Part shown: positions 6,258 to 8,544 of the stretch, piece by piece
Position numbering within the stretch: position 1 is the first letter of the stretch
Layout: each line of letters starts with the position of its first letter
NCBI GenBank assembly: GCA_005793615.1
Contig: SXRI01000358.1
Coordinates: 1-8,544 of the forward strand
Source of the DNA: Bdellovibrionales bacterium
GTDB lineage: Bacteria; Bdellovibrionota; Bdellovibrionia; Bdellovibrionales; JAMPXM01
Length of the DNA: 8,544 nt
Direction: 5' to 3'
Position numbers and translations under genes: made by a program
Notes under the pieces: model-generated
The model's input: the letters and a program-made list of their open reading frames with translations, nothing else
The model's database searches: none
What the model was told of the DNA's origin: nothing

Positions 6258-7748
6258 CTACAGCACCAGGCGGTGAACCTCGCCCAGAATACCGTTAAGC
6301 TGAAGACTCTGTTCCCGTAGCTCATGCGCCGATTGAATGATCTCGTCCGTAAGCGAGTCAGCAATATTCGTGGCCGCGTGTTGACTCTCCACCGCTGGCG
6401 CGAGGAGTTCAACTGACCGCTTCTGTTCTTGGGTCAAGGTGATGATACCTCTAATGCGCTCTTGAATACCCTGAATCTCCTCGGAAATCGCATCAAAACT
6501 CACCACTGCCTGTTCACCGACAAACGCCGTGCTCGTGACTGATGCCTGTAACTCTTCGACTATCTCGTTGGCACGTTTACGATTGAGCTCCATGAGGCCC
6601 TGTACGTCGGTGGCCAATGTCGCACTGGTTTCACTAAGCTTAGCAATCTCTTGCGCTATGATACCGAAAGAGGCGCCATATTTACCGGCACTCGAAGCCT
6701 CGATCGAGGCGTTGAAGGACAAGACCTTGCTTTGAAAAGCAATGTCATTGATGGACGCGGCTTTTCGATCGATGCTCTCGAAAATATGGTTAAACTCCTT
6801 GATTCGATCATGCATGGATTGCATCGAATCAATAGAGCTCGAAAGACTGCTCATCAGATTGGATCCGTCTTGAGTCGTCCGCTGTACAATGTTGATCGCG
6901 GCTCCACAGCTCAGAGCACGCTGCGCACTCTCGGTCGTCAGCTCATCAATCGTCCGCATAGCCGCTCGCGTAGACTCAGCCGAGTTCGTCAAATCCAGAG
7001 CGGCCTGACGATAGCGATTTGAACCACGCGACAAAGTATCGCCGGCCGCCTCGAGTCCGAGGGATGTTTCCGACAAACCTTCTACTGTTTCTGCAAGTGT
7101 CGCTAAAGGGCGTCGAATAGTAACCACTAAAACAATGAAACTAATCAAGATACAAATCGGCATTCCGATACCCAAAAGAAGCTTACTCGAACCCGATTGC
7201 CTAAAAACCTGACCATACATTGAATTTAGTCTCGCAACCGCCTGATCTGCCATTTCATTAATTTGCGCTCGTAGCTCAAGACTCAATTTCTTTCCCGGGC
7301 GAGATGCAAAACTCTGCAAAAAGGCGTCTGCTGAAATCGTATTCTCCTTCAACTTTTGCCGCGCCAAAATCTCAGTATTCTTGCCGCTTTCAACCCAACG
7401 ACGCTTGAGTTCGCGAATCACCTTAATGCCATCCACTGGACGTCCCTGACGTCCCAGTAATAACTCGGTTTCGTCGAGTGAAGCATCGAACATCAGGATC
7501 GTGGCCTCAAACGCCTTCAACGCCTCATCATCACCACTGATCAAGTACCCTCGCTGGTCATTCTCAAGATCCGCAACCTGGGTCTGCATGACGCGCAGAC
7601 GCCGAACGATTTCCTGATCTTCAATGAGACTCGACTGCATTTGTACGATACGCGATGTTTGAAAATAAATAATCGCCGCCAGCAGACTCGCGAGAATCGT
7701 ACCGGTCAAAGCTGTAAATAGAACACGGGTACTGAAGGCCCAATTCAT
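6258..7748 (-). CDS. Methyl-accepting chemotaxis-type receptor with CHASE3 sensor domain
   Basis: 496 residues from the ATG at 7748, with only a weak Shine-Dalgarno. A membrane helix (about 8-28) precedes an extracytoplasmic helical domain (about 30-185) carrying the CHASE3 hallmark LENDQRGYLISGD (61-73). A second membrane helix (about 189-212) leads to the cytoplasmic signalling region (about 215-496). The hairpin tip at about 333-371 is recognisable: INDIAFQSKVLSFNASIEA, then AGKYGASFGIIAQEIAKLS. Chemoreceptors sense a ligand and control the kinase CheA through CheW. After RRPL at 212-215 only a short region precedes the heptad region, so I see no full HAMP domain. The Arg and the following Glu of the classical EAARAGE tip are Ser353 and Lys356 here. 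The C-terminus ends in VHRLVL without an NWETF-type CheR/CheB tether. No che gene is nearby. The ligand is unknown. Confidence 0.88.
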   Translation of the reverse strand: MNWAFSTRVLFTALTGTILASLLAAIIYFQTSRIVQMQSSLIEDQEIVRRLRVMQTQVADLENDQRGYLISGDDEALKAFEATILMFDASLDETELLLGRQGRPVDGIKVIRELKRRWVESGKNTEILARQKLKENTISADAFLQSFASRPGKKLSLELRAQINEMADQAVARLNSMYGQVFRQSGSSKLLLGIGMPICILISFIVLVVTIRRPLATLAETVEGLSETSLGLEAAGDTLSRGSNRYRQAALDLTNSAESTRAAMRTIDELTTESAQRALSCGAAINIVQRTTQDGSNLMSSLSSSIDSMQSMHDRIKEFNHIFESIDRKAASINDIAFQSKVLSFNASIEASSAGKYGASFGIIAQEIAKLSETSATLATDVQGLMELNRKRANEIVEELQASVTSTAFVGEQAVVSFDAISEEIQGIQERIRGIITLTQEQKRSVELLAPAVESQHAATNIADSLTDEIIQSAHELREQSLQLNGILGEVHRLVL

Positions 7749-7849
7749 CTTGCTATCTTGTCGGAAGTTTTACTGTGGGACTAAATCGCTTCGCTCGCGT
7801 TAGCTCTGGATTAAGGTCGAGATTGTCGTTCGCAAAACTGGCAAGTCGA

Positions 7850-7878
7850 GTGACTTTCCCTTAGCGGCACTCTATCGT
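7850..7878 (+). promoter_or_regulatory. Weak candidate promoter of the alcohol dehydrogenase gene
   Basis: GTGACT (7850-7855, 4/6 match to -35), 17 nt, then TATCGT (7873-7878, 4/6 match to -10). Transcription would start near 7885, leaving a short leader that still contains the GGAG at 7894. Spacing and position are good; the hexamers are poor. Confidence 0.25.
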
Positions 7879-7893
7879 TGCAATCTCAACCAT

Positions 7894-7897
7894 GGAG
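7894..7897 (+). promoter_or_regulatory. Ribosome binding site deciding the dehydrogenase start
   Basis: GGAG, 6 nt before the ATG at 7904. An in-frame ATG at 7892, four codons earlier, overlaps this site and has no Shine-Dalgarno of its own, so 7904 is the better start. Confidence 0.6.
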
Positions 7898-7903
7898 CAT
7901 TCG

Positions 7904-8544
7904 ATGATTACGACCAAGGCCTATGCTGCCGCTTCAGCTAAGTCGCCCTTAGAACCTCTTTCTATCAAACGGCGGTCACCCAACCCAGATGACATCGTGA
8001 TTGAGATCGCCTACTGCGGTATTTGCCACTCTGACATTCATACGGCGCGCGGCGAGTGGGGGCCCACCAGCTATCCTTGCGTTCCTGGACATGAGATCGT
8101 GGGCCGAGTCGTCGAAGTGGGTAAACGCGTGAAAACCTTTAAAGTCGGCGATCAGGCTGGCGTCGGCTGCTTTGTTGATTCCTGTGGAAAATGCTCGAGC
8201 TGCAAAGCAAATGAAGAACAATTCTGCGATGGACATACAGTGTTCACCTACAACAGCACGGAGTTAGACGGCAAAACTCCAACCTTCGGCGGCTACGCAC
8301 GTCACATCACGGTCAAGGCCAAGTACGCCCTTAAAATAAAAAAAGGCCAGCCCCTTGAGCGCATCGCCCCACTTCTCTGCGCGGGGATCACGACCTATTC
8401 ACCTCTTAAACGCTTTGGCACAAAAAAAGGAAAACGTGTCGGTGTGGTTGGCTTGGGAGGACTAGGTCACATGGCAGTGAAAATCGCCAAGGCTATGGGC
8501 GCCGAAGTCACCGTTTTCAGCACCTCGCCCGGCAAAGCCACTGA
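7904..8544 (+). CDS. Zinc-dependent NAD(P) alcohol dehydrogenase, YahK/cinnamyl-alcohol type (partial, C-terminus beyond window)
   Basis: 213 codons are present, of roughly 350 usual for the family; the frame is open to the right edge. The enzyme interconverts aldehydes and alcohols with NAD(P)H in the cytoplasm. Catalytic zinc ligands are visible: Cys41 in CGICHSD, His63-Glu64 in GHE, and Cys159 in LLCAGITTY. The structural zinc site is complete with Cys94, Cys97, Cys100 and Cys108. The Rossmann-fold nucleotide-binding motif GLGGLGH spans 183-189. CGICHSD, GGYA and the LCAGITTY block place it in the cinnamyl-alcohol/YahK branch of medium-chain dehydrogenases, which usually prefer NADPH and broad aldehyde substrates. 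The residue that would settle NAD against NADP preference comes shortly after the glycine motif: FSTSPGKAT, where the Ser-Thr-Ser pattern fits NADPH. It is divergent from the chemoreceptor gene and has no metabolic partner in the window. Confidence 0.93.
   Translation, partial: MITTKAYAAASAKSPLEPLSIKRRSPNPDDIVIEIAYCGICHSDIHTARGEWGPTSYPCVPGHEIVGRVVEVGKRVKTFKVGDQAGVGCFVDSCGKCSSCKANEEQFCDGHTVFTYNSTELDGKTPTFGGYARHITVKAKYALKIKKGQPLERIAPLLCAGITTYSPLKRFGTKKGKRVGVVGLGGLGHMAVKIAKAMGAEVTVFSTSPGKAT

Larger units (their letters stand above)
7749..7903. other. Divergent intergenic region between chemoreceptor and alcohol dehydrogenase genes
   Basis: This 155-bp spacer must hold the start signals for both flanking genes. 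On the plus strand one weak promoter candidate is described separately. On the minus strand I found no convincing -10/-35 pair or flagellar-type (TAAA-N15-GCCGATAA) promoter for the chemoreceptor. I see no RNA gene, strong hairpin or repeat in it. Confidence 0.5.

Noticed and set aside
5600..6320. Plus-strand Cys/Arg-rich and Ala-rich frames opposite the lipoprotein gene, one reaching into the spacer
   Set aside because: They arise from the GC-rich Ala/Pro repeat read in antisense; the minus strand has a lipobox signal peptide and a good ribosome binding site.
7892..7903. Earlier ATG for the alcohol dehydrogenase at 7892
   Set aside because: It has no Shine-Dalgarno and overlaps the GGAG that serves the ATG at 7904.
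7976..8236. Minus-strand 86-codon frame inside the alcohol dehydrogenase gene
   Set aside because: The plus strand encodes the complete set of zinc-binding residues over this stretch; the antisense frame has no support.

Overview
The window reads as an ordinary chromosomal segment of a free-living, motile, probably diderm bacterium of moderate GC content. The gene mix is a Gld-like ABC export cassette, an NFACT/RqcH-family protein, a CHASE3 chemoreceptor and a YahK-type alcohol dehydrogenase. This mix, and the style of the proteins, suggest a delta-proteobacterial or Bdellovibrionota-like lineage. That placement is inference; nothing here is a strict taxonomic marker. I see no transposase, integrase, phage gene, CRISPR array, tRNA or rRNA.

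Layout, left to right. Positions 1-3019 (minus strand) form a tight operon, transcribed right to left: ABC ATPase (2060-3019), ABC-2 permease (1287-2063) and a GldG-like auxiliary membrane protein (1-1280, cut by the left window edge). The first two overlap by 4 bp and the second and third are 6 bp apart, so the three are almost certainly co-translated as one membrane machine. The 153-bp gap 3020-3172 carries candidate promoters for this operon and a pair of overlapping inverted repeats. Next, on the minus strand, is a short NFACT-family (RqcH-like) protein (3173-4510). Head to head with it is a small plus-strand gene of unknown function (4525-4938), with only 14 bp between the most likely start codons.

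That small gene converges, with 1 bp to spare, on a minus-strand gene for an unrecognised lipoprotein with an Ala/Pro-rich linker (4940-6127). After a 130-bp AT-rich spacer with inverted and direct repeats comes a minus-strand methyl-accepting chemotaxis-type receptor (6258-7748): CHASE3 sensor, two membrane helices, no recognisable full HAMP, and an altered signalling tip. A 155-bp divergent spacer separates it from a plus-strand zinc alcohol dehydrogenase of the YahK/cinnamyl-alcohol type (from 7904, cut by the right edge).

Only the ABC cassette is a clear functional unit. The other genes look like independent transcription units. I found no convincing new multi-gene system. The points most worth a second look are the two unrecognised proteins (4525-4938 and 4940-6127), the domain-reduced NFACT protein with Glu-Arg where RqcH has Asp-Arg, and the chemoreceptor with substitutions at its normally invariant hairpin tip.
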